A DNA stretch of 61,586 bases from Gammaproteobacteria bacterium (GTDB lineage Bacteria; Pseudomonadota; Gammaproteobacteria; Pseudomonadales; Azotimanducaceae), in contig JAPPGK010000061.1 in assembly GCA_028821405.1 (NCBI GenBank), positions 1 through 61,586 on the forward strand, given 5' to 3'. Positions 1 to 7,839 of this stretch are shown piece by piece (within the stretch, counting starts at the first letter, position 1; each line of letters opens with the position of its first letter). The position numbers were made by a program, and so were the translations under genes. The notes under the pieces are model-generated. The model saw only the letters and a program-made list of their open reading frames with translations. It was not told where the DNA came from and did no database searches.

Positions 1-436
1 GGGCCGGCGGGCCCGGGGAGCGAAGCGGACGAAGTAGGAACGGCAGGTTGTCGGCCGGGCCAGCGGAGCGCCACGCGCGTCGGCCGCCCGGCACGGAAGG
101 CGGCCTTGCGAACCACGGTCGGCGCGAACGGTTGGCTGGTAACCACCGGTGGGGCGACCAGTACGACTCGGCCACGTACGCCTCGCACCGGTCGCCGTTG
201 GCGTCGTTGACGACAACCGCTCCCGCGAGCAGCGTCGGCTCGAATGCGGCGTCCCGGCCCATGCTGACGCAAAGTGTAGCGTTTGTTGCCTGGCGGTCGG
301 CGGCGCTTTCCCGCCGGGGGAACTCGCGTGGCGAGACTCTCGGGGCGATCGCGAAGCGGTCTCCCATGGACCAATTGCGCCCGGTCGCTTACGCTCCCGT
401 TCGCGTTTGTTCCTGGCCGGGGTTGTTGGAGGCATC
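1..436. other. Left-edge stretch without a confident gene
   Basis: No protein family was recognised here. On the minus strand a frame stays open from about position 264 to the window edge and includes an Asn-Asp-Ala-Asn-Gly-Asp stretch, so the 5' part of a gene running off the left edge is possible, but no ribosome binding site is evident. A hairpin repeat lies at 364-416 and is listed separately. Confidence 0.3.
364..416. repeat. Long imperfect hairpin repeat, family B, copy 1
   Basis: This is an approximately 53-base imperfect palindrome. The left arm begins CCATGGACCAA and the right arm ends TTTGTTCCTGG. The core GCGCCCGGTCGC followed by ACGCTCCCGTTCGC recurs almost unchanged at 61488-61546. 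It lies just upstream of the lipoprotein gene that starts at 437. It looks like a REP-type intergenic element; whether it affects transcription is unknown. Confidence 0.6.
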
Positions 437-880
437 TTGATTCACCCTGCGAATGTTCGTTGGGGCGCGTTGGCGGCCATCGTCGTGCTTGCTCTCCCGC
501 TCGGGGCGTGTTCCGAGACCAACCCCGAGGCCGAACGGGCGGCGCGGGAGGCCACCAAGCCGTGGCTGGAGATGATGGACGAGGGCGAGTACGAGAAGTG
601 CTGGGATGAGGCAGCGCCCTGGTTTCGGGAGAACGTGGGGTCGCGGGAGATGTGGCTCGCCAAGGCCCACGAAACCCGGAATCCCCTGGGCGAGATGAAT
701 TTTCGGGAACTCAATCACACGACCTACGCGACCAATCCGATCGGCGCGCCGGACGGCGAGTACACGGTCGTCGTCTACAGTTCGAGTTGGGACGCCGGGA
801 ACATCTATGAGACCGTCTCGATGCAGCGCCAGCCCGATGGCTCATGGGGTGTGGTCGGCTACCACGTGAAGCAGCAGTAG
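437..880 (+). CDS. DUF4019-like lipoprotein
   Basis: The protein has 147 residues. A TTG start at 437 is preferred because GGAGG lies at 428-432 and the product then opens with a short signal peptide ending in a lipobox (Leu-Gly-Ala-Cys). A longer frame upstream adds only low-complexity residues. The mature part has the DUF4019 pattern: an opening helix with Trp and Glu-Tyr, a Trp-Phe-Arg-Glu-Asn block, then the motif APDGEYTVVVY and a C-terminal GSWGVVGYHVK. Family members are small envelope proteins of unknown role. It is probably anchored in a membrane facing the periplasm. The next gene starts 2 bases after its stop. Confidence 0.7.
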   Translation: MIHPANVRWGALAAIVVLALPLGACSETNPEAERAAREATKPWLEMMDEGEYEKCWDEAAPWFRENVGSREMWLAKAHETRNPLGEMNFRELNHTTYATNPIGAPDGEYTVVVYSSSWDAGNIYETVSMQRQPDGSWGVVGYHVKQQ

Positions 881-882
881 CA

Positions 883-1995
883 GTGTCTTTCTCCAACTCG
901 GTTGCCATTGTCGGCGTCGGCGAAACCGACTACTCCCGGGCGAGCGGGCGCACCGAACTCGCCCTGTCCCTGCAGGCGATTCGCGCTGCTCTGGACGATG
1001 CCGGCATCGAGCCGGACGATGTGGACGGCCTGATGAAATGGTGGGTGGACACCAGCACCGAGGCGGAGGTGGCGGCCAACATGGGCATCCGGGATCTCGC
1101 ATGGTGGGGTGAAATCAGCCAGGCGGGGAATGTCGGCGCACCGCTCGTCGCCCACGCGGCGGCGGCGATCCATGCGGGCCTGGCCAACGTCGTCGTCATA
1201 TACCGGGGTGTCAACGGTCGCTCGGGCCGGCGCTACGGTCGTGGCGACGTGACCGGGCAGGGGGGCCGTGGCGGCGGCGCTTTCACGGAACCCTTCGGCC
1301 TGCTCACGCCACAGCATGGGCTCGCCATGGTTGCGCGGCGCCGCATGTACGAGACGGGGATCACCAGCCGGCATTTCGGGATGCAGGCAGTCGCGCAGCG
1401 TCGCCACGCCAACCGGAATCCGCGCGCGACGTTCTACGAGCGGACGCTTACCCTCGCGGAACACCAGTCGTCGCGGCTCATCGTCGATCCATTCCACCTG
1501 TTCGACTGCTGCCTGGAGACCGATGGGGCCGGCGCCCTGGTGCTCGCATCCGCTGACTTCGCTCGGGAACTGGGCAAGCCCGCCGCGCTCATCCGCGCCG
1601 CCGCACAGTCCGGACCGGGCGTGGGCTCGCCGGCCGCCCGGGGCGCAAAGCGGCTGTTCGCGATGGCCGGCGTCGAGCGCGACGACATCGACGTCATCCA
1701 GATCTACGACCACTTCGGACCGTTCGTCCTGTTCGCGTTGGAAGACTACGGATTCGTCGAGGACGCCGGAAGACTCGTCGAGGAAGGCGGTACGGACTTC
1801 GACGGCGGTCGGCGGCCGGTGAATACATCGGGCGGGCACCTCTCGGAGGCGTACCTGCAGGGCATCAACCATCTCATCGAGGCGACCCGCCAGGTGCGCG
1901 GGGAATCCACCGCCCAGGTCCCGAATGTCACCTTCTCGTTCTGCGACACGGGGATCGGTACGGGATCGGTGATTCTCGAGCGGGGCGAGTCGTGA
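883..1995 (+). CDS. Thiolase-like (SCP-x type) acyl-CoA enzyme
   Basis: The GTG at 883 is chosen because family members begin at the SFSNSVAIVGVGETDYSR stretch; an upstream frame only adds non-homologous residues. The 370-residue product has the thiolase fold pattern of the lipid-transfer/SCP-x subgroup: NVGAPLVAHAAAAIHAG, a CCLETDGAGALVLAS block, IYDHFGPFVLFALEDYGF, and the NTSGGHLSEAYLQG motif carrying the conserved His. The nucleophilic Cys of classical thiolases is not evident in the usual N-terminal position, as is common in this subgroup. It overlaps the DUF35 gene by 4 bases; such pairs act together in side-chain or fatty acyl-CoA metabolism in studied bacteria. The substrate here is unknown. 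Confidence 0.8.
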   Translation: MSFSNSVAIVGVGETDYSRASGRTELALSLQAIRAALDDAGIEPDDVDGLMKWWVDTSTEAEVAANMGIRDLAWWGEISQAGNVGAPLVAHAAAAIHAGLANVVVIYRGVNGRSGRRYGRGDVTGQGGRGGGAFTEPFGLLTPQHGLAMVARRRMYETGITSRHFGMQAVAQRRHANRNPRATFYERTLTLAEHQSSRLIVDPFHLFDCCLETDGAGALVLASADFARELGKPAALIRAAAQSGPGVGSPAARGAKRLFAMAGVERDDIDVIQIYDHFGPFVLFALEDYGFVEDAGRLVEEGGTDFDGGRRPVNTSGGHLSEAYLQGINHLIEATRQVRGESTAQVPNVTFSFCDTGIGTGSVILERGES

Positions 1996-2417
1996 ACGAT
2001 TGGCGGTTCGAGCGTCCGCCGGGTTTGCCGCTGCCGCAGCCCGCCGAGGAGGCGCGGCCGTTCTTCGATGCGCTGCTCGAAGGTCGTCTCGCCATCCAGT
2101 GTTGCGTGGCCTGCGGTCTGCTTCTGCATCCGCCTCGCGCGGTGTGCAGCGCCTGCCAGTCCACGGACTTCGATTGGCAGGAGACGAGCGGCAAGGGCGT
2201 CGTGTACTCCTACGTCGTCACGCACCAGGCCGTGCATCCCGCCTTGGCGGGCCATACGCCGTTGGCAACCGTCGAGGTCGAGTTGGCCGAGGGTCCGCAC
2301 ATCACGTCCAACCTGATCGACGTGCCGCCGGAGTCGGTGGAGATCGGCATGGCCGTGACCGTGGTATTCGAAGAGGTGTCCGACGGCGTCGTGCTGCCGC
2401 TGTTCCGCCACCACTAG
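1992..2417 (+). CDS. Zn-ribbon/OB-fold (DUF35) partner of thiolase-like protein
   Basis: The protein has 141 residues. The GTG start at 1992 overlaps the thiolase stop (GTGA), which implies translational coupling. A rubredoxin-like zinc ribbon is visible as CVACG followed by CSACQ around residues 35-55. An OB-fold follows with GKGVVYSYVVTHQAVHP and a C-terminal VFEEVSDGVVLPLF. DUF35 proteins bind acyl-CoA and form complexes with thiolase-like or hydratase partners, which fits this two-gene unit. Confidence 0.85.
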   Translation: MNDWRFERPPGLPLPQPAEEARPFFDALLEGRLAIQCCVACGLLLHPPRAVCSACQSTDFDWQETSGKGVVYSYVVTHQAVHPALAGHTPLATVEVELAEGPHITSNLIDVPPESVEIGMAVTVVFEEVSDGVVLPLFRHH

Positions 2418-2522
2418 GGGCTGGTGCCGTCGTCGCGTGATTTTGAAACTGAGGCGGCCATTTGGCGATCGCTGGGCCAAGCCATATGGCACACTGCCCT
2501 TGGATTGTGTGGAGGATTTGCC

Positions 2523-2981
2523 ATGTCTCGTTACCTATCACTGGCAGTTGCCGGATTGGCCGTTCTCGGTTCGCAGGGAGCATTGGCGAAGTCGGTCACC
2601 TGCACCATGGCATCGCTCGAACGAACGGTCGAACTACGCTACGAAAATCCGGGCGAGGCCGTGCCCTGCGAGGTCCGTTACGCCAAACCGACGGAGGGTT
2701 GGGGGGAGCAGGTGCTCTGGCGGGCCGAACACGAAGCGGGCTATTGCGAAGCGCGATTCGACGAGTTCGTCAATAAGCTCGAAGGGTTCGGTTGGTCCTG
2801 CGGGGCGCCGGCGGCGGAGATCCCGGATACCGTGACCGACGACGATGCCGATGCAGGCGAGCCCGAATCGGTGCCCGCGGAACCGGCCGCCGAGACGGAG
2901 ACCGCCGAAGACACCCCCGAGGAGACGGAGGCCCCCGGAGACACCGCCGACGAGGCTGCCGAGGACGAACCGGAACCGTAG
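2523..2981 (+). CDS. Secreted acidic-tail protein
   Basis: The protein has 152 residues and no recognised family. The ATG at 2523 has GGAGGA at 2511-2516 and gives a clear signal peptide (MSRYLSLAVAGLAVLGSQGALA). The compact central part, residues 23 to about 95, contains four Cys (VTCTM, VPCEVRYAKP, GYCEARF, WSCGAP), suggesting two disulfides in the periplasm. The C-terminal 55 residues are a low-complexity tail rich in Glu, Asp, Thr, Ala and Pro. Similar short Cys-containing periplasmic proteins are common in proteobacteria, without a defined role. Confidence 0.7.
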   Translation: MSRYLSLAVAGLAVLGSQGALAKSVTCTMASLERTVELRYENPGEAVPCEVRYAKPTEGWGEQVLWRAEHEAGYCEARFDEFVNKLEGFGWSCGAPAAEIPDTVTDDDADAGEPESVPAEPAAETETAEDTPEETEAPGDTADEAAEDEPEP

Positions 2982-3012
2982 GGCCGACCCAGGGGTGCGT
3001 CTGCGGTCGCCC
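2981..3012. repeat. Intergenic hairpin repeat, family A
   Basis: The left arm GGGCCGACC pairs with the right arm GGTCGCCC with one bulged C, and the sequence before the right arm (CTGC) matches the loops of the other family A copies. It begins at the stop codon of the acidic-tail protein, so it may help end transcription or protect the transcript. There is no T-tract. Confidence 0.5.
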
Positions 3013-3045
3013 GCGCTCGAAGCCACGTGGGGCCGAATCGGACGG

Positions 3046-3092
3046 GCTGGCGTTTTGGTACTGGGAACATCGAAGTGCTGCCAGTTCGCTGT
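3046..3092 (-). pseudogene. Short remnant resembling an internal pmbA segment
   Basis: About 48 bases match positions 4927-4975 inside pmbA at roughly three quarters identity and in the same orientation. Read on the minus strand they encode an Ala-Thr-Ala...His-Phe-Asp-Val-Pro-x-Thr pattern like the pmbA product. This could be a scrap of a duplicated pmbA left when the 3.1-4.5 kb patch was inserted. The match is short and could be chance. Confidence 0.3.
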
Positions 3093-3228
3093 TGCCGGTC
3101 GCAACAATCCGCTGTAGTGAACGTCTCTAGCTTTGGTAGCCGTGCGGCCCGGCGACCGTCATCGAATCTTGACGTTTCCTCACCGATGAGCGTCTAATCC
3201 GACCTGATCAATCGCGAACGGAGGCACC

Positions 3229-3681
3229 GTGAGCGAGGGAATCCTCACCTACGTTGAACTGGACTGGAAGACCACAAGAGTCGCCGCTGCCGCACAGCGC
3301 GTCAGGCTAACTCTTGCACGCAGTTCGCTCGGAATCGCGGGATCGATTCTCCTCTCGTACGCCTTACGTGCCGCCCGTCAAATGCGCAACGCTATCGAGA
3401 CTGCGGATGTGCGCTCCAACGATGATCGGGCAAGCATGGCTCAAATCGCAACCATTCTAGGACAACATGCTGCCCTGTTGGACGCGGCTTGCGACCAGGT
3501 GGCGCTCGCTAGTCTGACTTGGTTGGAGCGCAAAGTCCTGGACCGAGCGAAGCGGCTCTACGACGAAATGGAGGAGATTGCGGAGACGGCGGCACTGGCC
3601 TCGAGCGCGTCGTTCGCACAGCTTGTCGAACAGGATTTGAGGGAGTCACTCGTCGAGGCGGAGCCCGATCAAGGAAGTTAG
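3229..3681 (+). CDS. Hypothetical helical protein, possible antitoxin partner
   Basis: The protein has 150 residues and no family that I recognise. The GTG start at 3229 is preceded by GGAGG at 3220-3224. It is almost wholly alpha-helical by composition, with one weakly hydrophobic stretch (SSLGIAGSILLSYALRA, about residues 32-48) and no helix-turn-helix. The C-terminal section (LYDEMEEIAETAALASS then LVEQDLRESLVEAE) is reminiscent of the toxin-binding tails of Phd/RelB-type antitoxins. Its last 14 bases overlap the toxin-like frame that follows. An antitoxin role is inference from position. Codon use looks less G+C-biased than in neighbouring genes, consistent with acquired DNA. Confidence 0.5.
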   Translation: MSEGILTYVELDWKTTRVAAAAQRVRLTLARSSLGIAGSILLSYALRAARQMRNAIETADVRSNDDRASMAQIATILGQHAALLDAACDQVALASLTWLERKVLDRAKRLYDEMEEIAETAALASSASFAQLVEQDLRESLVEAEPDQGS

Positions 3682-4045
3682 ACGTTCGCCTCGCTTTGCG
3701 AAGGATCTGAAGGGGCTTGCGCGGAAACACCGCGAGCTACGTGGCGAGGTTTGTGCGGAGCTGCATCGAATTGCTGTTGGCAATGTGACAGGGGGCATGA
3801 GAATCCCTGGTTTGGATGGTCAACCGGTCTTTAAGGTACGCCTCCCGCTTGTTGGTCAAGGCAAAAGAGGTGGTGCACGTATGATCTATTACTGCTCCGA
3901 CGAGCTTGTCATGCCCATGTACATCTTTGTCAAGAGCGCTAGAGCGGACATTCCGGTAAGCGAAATACGGGATGCCCTTCGACAGCTAACGGCGGAACGA
4001 ACCACCCCGCCCGCTGCGAGCGAAGAATCCGACGTAATGCCGTAG
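3668..4045 (+). CDS. HigB2/RelE-family toxin homologue without a canonical start codon
   Basis: The reading frame carries a complete RelE/HigB2-like toxin: SPRFAKDLKGLARKHREL at the N-terminus, then GGMRIPGLDGQPVFKVRLPL, GQGKRGGARMIYYC and a C-terminal MYIFVKSARADIP. Such toxins are usually ribosome-dependent mRNA interferases. The frame is open from 3641, but no ATG, GTG or TTG occurs before a GTG at 3785, which would delete the first third of the fold. The natural family start (MKEV...) falls on an ATC at 3668. It is either initiated at a rare codon, or translated by coupling with the overlapping upstream gene, or silenced by loss of its ATG. No HTH antitoxin follows it, as would be expected for a higBA pair. 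Confidence 0.6.
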   Translation: MKEVRRSPRFAKDLKGLARKHRELRGEVCAELHRIAVGNVTGGMRIPGLDGQPVFKVRLPLVGQGKRGGARMIYYCSDELVMPMYIFVKSARADIPVSEIRDALRQLTAERTTPPAASEESDVMP

Positions 4046-4159
4046 GGATGGAATCCTAAGCGCCCAACCACTGCGTGTGCTGACGGCAGGTTCTGATGGT
4101 CTCGGGCTGATTCAAGGATGTGTGGTCGTGTTCGGCGGGCGACCGGAGCGTAGCTACTC

Positions 4160-4543
4160 TTGACGTATGTGGATTGGATCATCTTTGGCGCGGTCGCAGC
4201 GTGGGCCGCCGTTGCCACGTTTGCGGCGTTCTACTGTGAGCGGAAACGACGGCAGGTTCGATCGATCTGGTGGCAGCAGGTTCAGGAGCGTTCGGCCGTC
4301 AGCGATGCACTCCTCAGGTATGCAGTGCTTAACCATACGATGGTGGTAGGACGATTGTTCGAGGCACAGGAGCTCACCGTTCCGGCAAGCGACCCACCGG
4401 AAAGTTGGAGCGACCTGGCGACGCTTATAGAGCGCGACGCTGCCGTTCTCGAAGCGACAGCCGACGCGACTGACAACGATGTGCGCGAGCTTGTGGACGT
4501 ACTGCGCAACAATGCCAAGATCCTAGACGACTTTGGATGGTGA
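4160..4543 (+). CDS. Small membrane-anchored hypothetical protein
   Basis: The protein has 127 residues from a TTG at 4160; a GTG at 4169 is an alternative. One N-terminal transmembrane helix (IIFGAVAAWAAVATFAAFY) is followed by a basic stretch (CERKRRQVRS), so the C-terminal helical part should lie in the cytoplasm. The segment LATLIERDAAVLEATADA loosely resembles IATILGQHAALLDAACDQ in the protein encoded at 3229-3681. No family was recognised. It belongs to the same lower-G+C accessory patch as the toxin frame. Confidence 0.5.
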   Translation: MTYVDWIIFGAVAAWAAVATFAAFYCERKRRQVRSIWWQQVQERSAVSDALLRYAVLNHTMVVGRLFEAQELTVPASDPPESWSDLATLIERDAAVLEATADATDNDVRELVDVLRNNAKILDDFGW

Positions 4544-4577
4544 CCTAGAGTAGCTGGCGAGAAGAGCCGCGTGGTAC

Positions 4578-5912
4578 CTAGCCCGATACGGCCACGTCGG
4601 CGAACCGGATGCGGGCCATCAACGCCGAGCGCTCCGGGTTCCAATGCTGCTTGTCGCCGATGGCGGCGATCTTCTCGAGCATCTCGAAGAAGTTGCCCGC
4701 CACGGTGATGTTGCGCACCGGGCGGATACGCTCGCCGTCCCGGCAAAGAAAGCCCGCGGCGCCAAAGCTGAAGTCCCCGGAAACCGGGTTCCCGCCCGAG
4801 TGCAAGCCGGCGAGATCGACGATCTCTACGTATTCTCCGCCGGTGAGCGTCCCCTCGTCGACATCCCCGACGGCGACCTCGAGTTGGTGCAGGCCGACGC
4901 CCAGCGAGGATCGGGGGGACCGGAGGGCGTTGTGGGTGTTGGGAACATCGAAATGCGCGGCGGTGGCGCTGTTGTGGATCAGCGTCCGAAGGACTCCGCC
5001 ATCGACGAGCGTCGTCGCGGCGGTGGCGAGGCCCTCGTCGTCGAACAGCGCGTAGCCAAGGCCGTTCGCGTCGAGGGGCGCGTCGCGAATGGTTAGCGTG
5101 TCCACGGCAATGCGCTCGCCCACCTTGTCGCGCAGCGGATTGATGCCGTCCCTCGCGGTCTTCGCGGAGAACATGTCGTGGAACACCGCGAACAGGTCCG
5201 CCTGGTGTTCGACGTCGAACAGCACGTCGTAGTGTTTGCTCGGCAGTGCTTCGCCGTGGAGCATCGCGACGCAACGCTGGTAGGTCTCGTCGACAATCCA
5301 GGCGGTGTCGATCTCGTGGAATCGGCGGGCGTGTCGCTGCGTGCCTTCGAGCGCGTCCTTCTCCCCGTCGCTCATGAGGGCGTAGGCGAAGGCGCTGCAG
5401 ACCCGGTTTCGACTGTTTGCGGTGCGCCCGGTCGTCGCGAACACGTGCCGCTCGGCCCTGAGGTCCTGGACACCGTTGTAGGGTACGTTGCGGACGTTGT
5501 CGCGGGCGGTGAGTTCCCGCTCCAGGTAGAGAGCCGCCTCGATCTTGGCCTCCACGGACGTGGGATCCTCGGGGCAGAGGATGGCGTCGTCGGTCGCCAG
5601 CGTCGTGTCGCCGGCGGCGACCGCCTCGGCGGGGTCGACTCGCGCGAAGGCGGCGTTGACGACCGCTTGCTCCACCATGGAGTCCAGGGCCGCGGCATCG
5701 CCGGCTTCGCTATACGCAATGCCCGCGCGATCATCCCGGACCACCCGGACACCGTAGACTCGGGTCGAGGTCACCTTGTGCTCTTCAAGTTCGCCGTTGT
5801 GGGCCTTGAGAGACAGCGACGACTGCTCCTGGACCACGAGATCCCCGGTCGCGCCGGCCGCGCTGACCCGGTCGAGGATTCGCTCGGCGTTGGCTTCGAC
5901 GGTGCCGGCCAT
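4578..5912 (-). CDS. pmbA: TldE/PmbA, inactive partner subunit of the TldD metalloprotease
   Basis: The protein has 444 residues and begins MAGTVEANAERIL. It shows the family pattern: an N-terminal alpha/beta domain, a CSAFAYALMSDGEKDA region, NGLGYALFDDEGLAT, then HFDVPNTHNALRSPRSSLG and a C-terminal GGNPVSGDFSFGAAGFLCRDGE. It lacks the HExxxH zinc motif that its partner TldD carries. TldD and TldE form a heterodimeric protease that degrades unfolded peptides and, in E. coli, matures microcin B17 and affects CcdA. Its start and the tldD stop share one base (TGATG), so the two are translationally coupled. Confidence 0.92.
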   Translation of the reverse strand: MAGTVEANAERILDRVSAAGATGDLVVQEQSSLSLKAHNGELEEHKVTSTRVYGVRVVRDDRAGIAYSEAGDAAALDSMVEQAVVNAAFARVDPAEAVAAGDTTLATDDAILCPEDPTSVEAKIEAALYLERELTARDNVRNVPYNGVQDLRAERHVFATTGRTANSRNRVCSAFAYALMSDGEKDALEGTQRHARRFHEIDTAWIVDETYQRCVAMLHGEALPSKHYDVLFDVEHQADLFAVFHDMFSAKTARDGINPLRDKVGERIAVDTLTIRDAPLDANGLGYALFDDEGLATAATTLVDGGVLRTLIHNSATAAHFDVPNTHNALRSPRSSLGVGLHQLEVAVGDVDEGTLTGGEYVEIVDLAGLHSGGNPVSGDFSFGAAGFLCRDGERIRPVRNITVAGNFFEMLEKIAAIGDKQHWNPERSALMARIRFADVAVSG

Positions 5913-7297
5913 CACGCGTTCCCTCCCACGAGGATGTCGTCGACCTTCAGCGTCGCCTGACCCACGGTGGTCGGCACCATGCCGGAAACCGAGCCGCACA
6001 TCCCGGTGGCCAGGGCGAAGTCGCCGCCGACCATCGATATGCGTTGAAGGACGTCGGGGCCGGTACTGATCAAGGTCGCCGCCTTGACGGGATGGCGAAT
6101 CCTGCCGTCCTCGACGTAGTAGCCCTCGGTCACCGCGAAATTGAACTCGCCCGTGCCGGGCTGTACCGAACCGCCGCCCATGTGCGAGGCATACACGCCG
6201 CGGTCGATGGACGCGATCATGTCGTCGAAGCTCGCCGCGCCGGGTTCGATGAACGTGTTGCGCATCCGGGAGGCGGGTGCGAACTGGTAGCTCTGGCGGC
6301 GGCCGGAGCCCGTGCGGGGCAGTCCCGTCTGGGCGGCTCCGACGCGGTCGGCGAGGAAGTTGACGAGCTTGCCGTCCTTGATGAGCTGGGTGCGCTCGGT
6401 GGGCATCCCCTCGTCGTCGATGTTGATGGAGCCCCACTCCCGGAGAAGCGTGCCGTCGTCGACGGCATTGACCACCGGGTTGGCGATCATCTCGCCGAGC
6501 TTGTCGTGGAACACGGATGCTCGCTTGGCGACCGACGTCGTCTCCAGAAGATGCCCGCAGGCCTCGTGGAAGATCACGCCGCCGAAGCCGTTGCCGATGA
6601 CCACGGGCATCCGACCGGAAGGACACGGCTTCGCGGACAGGTTGACCAACGCCTGGCGGGCCGCTTCGGCGCCGCTCTCGGCGGGATCGAGAGTCTCGAC
6701 GATCTCCCAGCCGAGGAGGCCCCCGTCGGTCTGCATGCCGGTGGCCTGTTCGGTGCCGTTGGACGCCACGGCCTGGATCCGGGTACGGGTGTAGTGGCGC
6801 GTGTCCCGTATGTGCAGGCCCTCGCTGTTGAATATCTCGACGGCCTGTTCGCGCTGCCCGCAGGCACCCTGGGTCTGGGAGATCATGTTGCTCGCGGCGC
6901 GCGCCGCGCGGTCGGCCGCGAACAGATAGCCCACCTTGTCGCGCACTTCCGAGTCCTTGGCTAGGGTCCGTTCCGCCTGGTGGATATCCGTCGTGGTGCG
7001 GAAGTCGAACGCCTCCGCGGCGCTCACCTGGTCGCGGCGGTCCTTGGCCGCGAGTTCGGAGACGATGCGTTTGAGTTCCTCCGCATCCGTGCGGTTGGTG
7101 TAGCCGTAGAGCACCTTGGCACCGTAGACCAGCCGGACACCGACGCCGAAGTCGATGCCGGAGGCGATGTCGCGGACCTGGTTCGAGAGGGTGGCGATGT
7201 TGTTGACCTGGTTGCGCTCGACGAACACCTCGGCGAAGTCGGCGCCAAGCGCGATGGCGTGGTCGATGGCGGATTGCGCGACGCGGCTGTCGAGCAC
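5912..7297 (-). CDS. tldD: TldD zinc metalloprotease subunit
   Basis: A GTG at 7297 is chosen because AAGGAG lies just upstream and homologues start at this point; a longer upstream frame adds unrelated sequence. The product has 461 residues. The zinc-binding HEACGH motif is at residues 244-249 in GVIFHEACGHLLE, followed by KLGEMIANPVVNAVDDGT and GVYASHMGGGSVQPGTGEF, all typical of TldD. It acts with PmbA in the cytoplasm as a peptidase. No microcin or other ribosomal peptide precursor was found beside it. Confidence 0.93.
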   Translation of the reverse strand: MLDSRVAQSAIDHAIALGADFAEVFVERNQVNNIATLSNQVRDIASGIDFGVGVRLVYGAKVLYGYTNRTDAEELKRIVSELAAKDRRDQVSAAEAFDFRTTTDIHQAERTLAKDSEVRDKVGYLFAADRAARAASNMISQTQGACGQREQAVEIFNSEGLHIRDTRHYTRTRIQAVASNGTEQATGMQTDGGLLGWEIVETLDPAESGAEAARQALVNLSAKPCPSGRMPVVIGNGFGGVIFHEACGHLLETTSVAKRASVFHDKLGEMIANPVVNAVDDGTLLREWGSINIDDEGMPTERTQLIKDGKLVNFLADRVGAAQTGLPRTGSGRRQSYQFAPASRMRNTFIEPGAASFDDMIASIDRGVYASHMGGGSVQPGTGEFNFAVTEGYYVEDGRIRHPVKAATLISTGPDVLQRISMVGGDFALATGMCGSVSGMVPTTVGQATLKVDDILVGGNA

Positions 7298-7537
7298 GGC
7301 GGTTCTCCTTGTCAGATCTGCGTGTAGATGGCCAAGCCATCGACCCTCGCGCGGAGACGGTGGTGTGTACGCGGTCGAGAACAACGCTGGCTGGCGGGAG
7401 GGAAGTTTGTCACAAGCGGGCGCGATGCTCGACCCTCGAATTTGGGACTGTCGTGCGGTCGCGCGGTTGCACTTCGGGCGGATGGACCAGAAACCTGCAA
7501 ATCAGGAATCTCATGCCCGTTTTGCAAGTTACGCCAG

Positions 7538-7822
7538 AACGTGCTTCGCATCGCACCCGAGCGCACCGAGGCAAGCTTCTATGGAACGGCGACCAAGGTA
7601 GAGGTCGACCTCGTCCTGGAACTGCCCAGCGGTCAACGATGGGCCATCGAGATCAAACGCGGTCTGGCCACGATGGACCGGGCACTCCGAGTCGCGTTCG
7701 ACGACATCCGTCCCGATCGCGCCATCATCGTACATGGTCGCGAGGGACGCTTTCCCAAGGGGGGCAACGTCGAAGCGATGGACCTAGCCATGCTGCTGCA
7801 GGACTTGAGGACTGCGACCTGA
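7538..7822 (+). pseudogene. Remnant of a DUF4143-domain AAA ATPase (C-terminus only)
   Basis: From about residue 71 of an open frame beginning at 7328, the sequence matches the extreme C-terminus of DUF4143 proteins: LRIAPERTEASFYGTATK, VEVDLVLELPSGQRWAIEIK, then FDDIRPDRAIIVHGREGRFP and a closing LAMLLQDL. These proteins are normally about 400 residues with an N-terminal AAA+ ATPase; only the nuclease-like tail is present. The preceding 210 bases encode nothing recognisable. It is the scar of a lost or replaced gene between tldD and the hydroxyproline genes. Confidence 0.65.
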
Positions 7823-7839
7823 CGCACTAGTGTGCCCTC

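Noticed and set aside
4578-7340. Single 920-residue TldD-PmbA fusion
   Set aside because: The pmbA frame runs upstream by chance; TldD is encoded in a different frame with its own stop, and pmbA has a proper ATG at 5912.
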